A stretch of 6,122 nucleotides of DNA from Fidelibacterota bacterium. Its GTDB lineage: Bacteria > Fidelibacterota > UBA2242 > JAFGTP01. The stretch is from the NCBI GenBank assembly GCA_021734005.1, contig JAIPJV010000134.1:1-6122 (forward strand), read 5' to 3'. A program made the position numbers and the translations under genes. Shown one piece after another: positions 5,849-6,122 of this stretch. The notes under the pieces are model-generated. The model was given only the letters and a program-made list of their open reading frames with translations. It was not told the DNA's origin and searched no databases. Numbering within the stretch: position 1 is the first letter of the stretch; each line of letters opens with the position of its first letter.

Positions 5849-5957
5849 AAAAAGATTGTCAGCAAATTTTTGGATTTGACGCCAATTATTTTTGAAAATT
5901 CTACTCAAAAAAAGTGTGGTCATCAGGAATGAACTGGATTTAGATTAATAGCCTGAA

Positions 5958-5990
5958 TTTGTAAGACCGGGATTACGAAACAGTTTTTTT
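5958..5990 (+). terminator. Weak terminator-like hairpin followed by T7
   Basis: TTTGTAA (5958-5964) pairs with TTACGAA (5973-5979) over 7 pairs including one T-G wobble, with an 8-base loop GACCGGGA. After four bases comes a run of seven T (5984-5990). The stem is A/T-rich and would be weak, and the site lies about 500 bases after the nearest stop codon, so it is at best a distant or backup terminator for the exported-protein transcript. Confidence 0.2.
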
Positions 5991-6122
5991 ATTGACAATT
6001 CAACGGAGAATCCAATCATTCCTCAAAATTTAAAAAGAATCCGCTACCCCCCATCCATTATCCCAAAATAAGCAAAAGGGCAAACCGCCAAACCATTCTC
6101 AGAAAAATAAGTCTTGCAGGGC

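Larger units (their letters stand above)
5467..6122. other. Gene-free 3' region with simple repeats and hairpins
   Basis: I find no reading frame with a credible start, ribosome-binding site and protein-like composition on either strand in these 656 bases, and no tRNA or rRNA. The stretch contains the purine heptamer tracts, the GC-rich patch and the hairpin-T7 element listed separately, embedded in A/T-rich sequence. No strong intrinsic terminator follows the stop of the exported protein at 5466. The gene to the right, if any, starts beyond the window. Confidence 0.6.

Noticed and set aside
5992..6020. TTGACA (5992-5997) as promoter for a rightward gene
   Set aside because: The best -10 at 16-17 bases (AATCAT or ATCATT) lacks the leading T, and no start codon follows on the + strand within the window.
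6051..6097. Short minus-strand ORF starting near 6097 (MVWRFALLLILG)
   Set aside because: It is only 12 codons long and ends at 6060; no ribosome-binding site or continuing frame.

Overview
The window is AT-rich by eye and reads almost entirely on the + strand. It holds, in order: the 3' end of a concentrative nucleoside transporter gene, adenylate kinase (adk), dephospho-CoA kinase (coaE), a 1139-residue exported multidomain protein, and about 650 bases of gene-free, repeat-bearing DNA at the right edge. The exported protein ends in the FlgD-Ig-like / type A C-terminal sorting domain (LLQNSPNPF, then VFNVLGEKV, then WDG, then PGGMYFCRM). This module is abundant in the FCB group and nearby candidate phyla (Calditrichota, KSB1, Marinimicrobia, Cloacimonadota, Zixibacteria, Ignavibacteria and Bacteroidota). 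Shine-Dalgarno sequences in front of adk and coaE fit a non-Bacteroidota member of that broad group better than a typical Bacteroidota genome. The lineage is an inference; no phylogenetic marker here settles it.

Left part (1-1907): a nucleoside salvage and cofactor block. The transporter end is followed after 59 bases by adk and, after a further short gap, by coaE. Both kinases are complete, with intact P-loops and family signatures. Adk has the four-cysteine zinc LID, and its numbering supports starting at the second ATG (618), which has a Shine-Dalgarno lying inside the longer reading frame. The first residues of CoaE likewise suggest the internal GTG at 1308. A candidate sigma-70-like promoter for adk overlaps the transporter stop. 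Nucleoside uptake, AMP phosphorylation and the last step of CoA synthesis are metabolically related only loosely, so the clustering may simply be housekeeping.

Middle (1908-5466): a 139-base spacer with a possible 32-codon ORF and a weak promoter, then the exported protein. It has a clear signal peptide, nine fibronectin-III-like beta domains joined by proline-rich linkers (N-x-PP-Q-P and variants), and the C-terminal sorting domain. No enzymatic domain is visible, so it looks like a surface or secreted adhesive or scaffold protein of unknown ligand.

Right part (5467-6122): no convincing gene. It contains purine-rich tracts built on a 7-base period, a short GC-rich patch that can fold into two mutually exclusive hairpins, and a weak hairpin followed by a T7 run. 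I did not see a CRISPR array, transposase, tRNA or rRNA, and I did not find a defence or mobile system in this window. The most unusual material is the repeat architecture of the exported protein and the heptameric repeats downstream.
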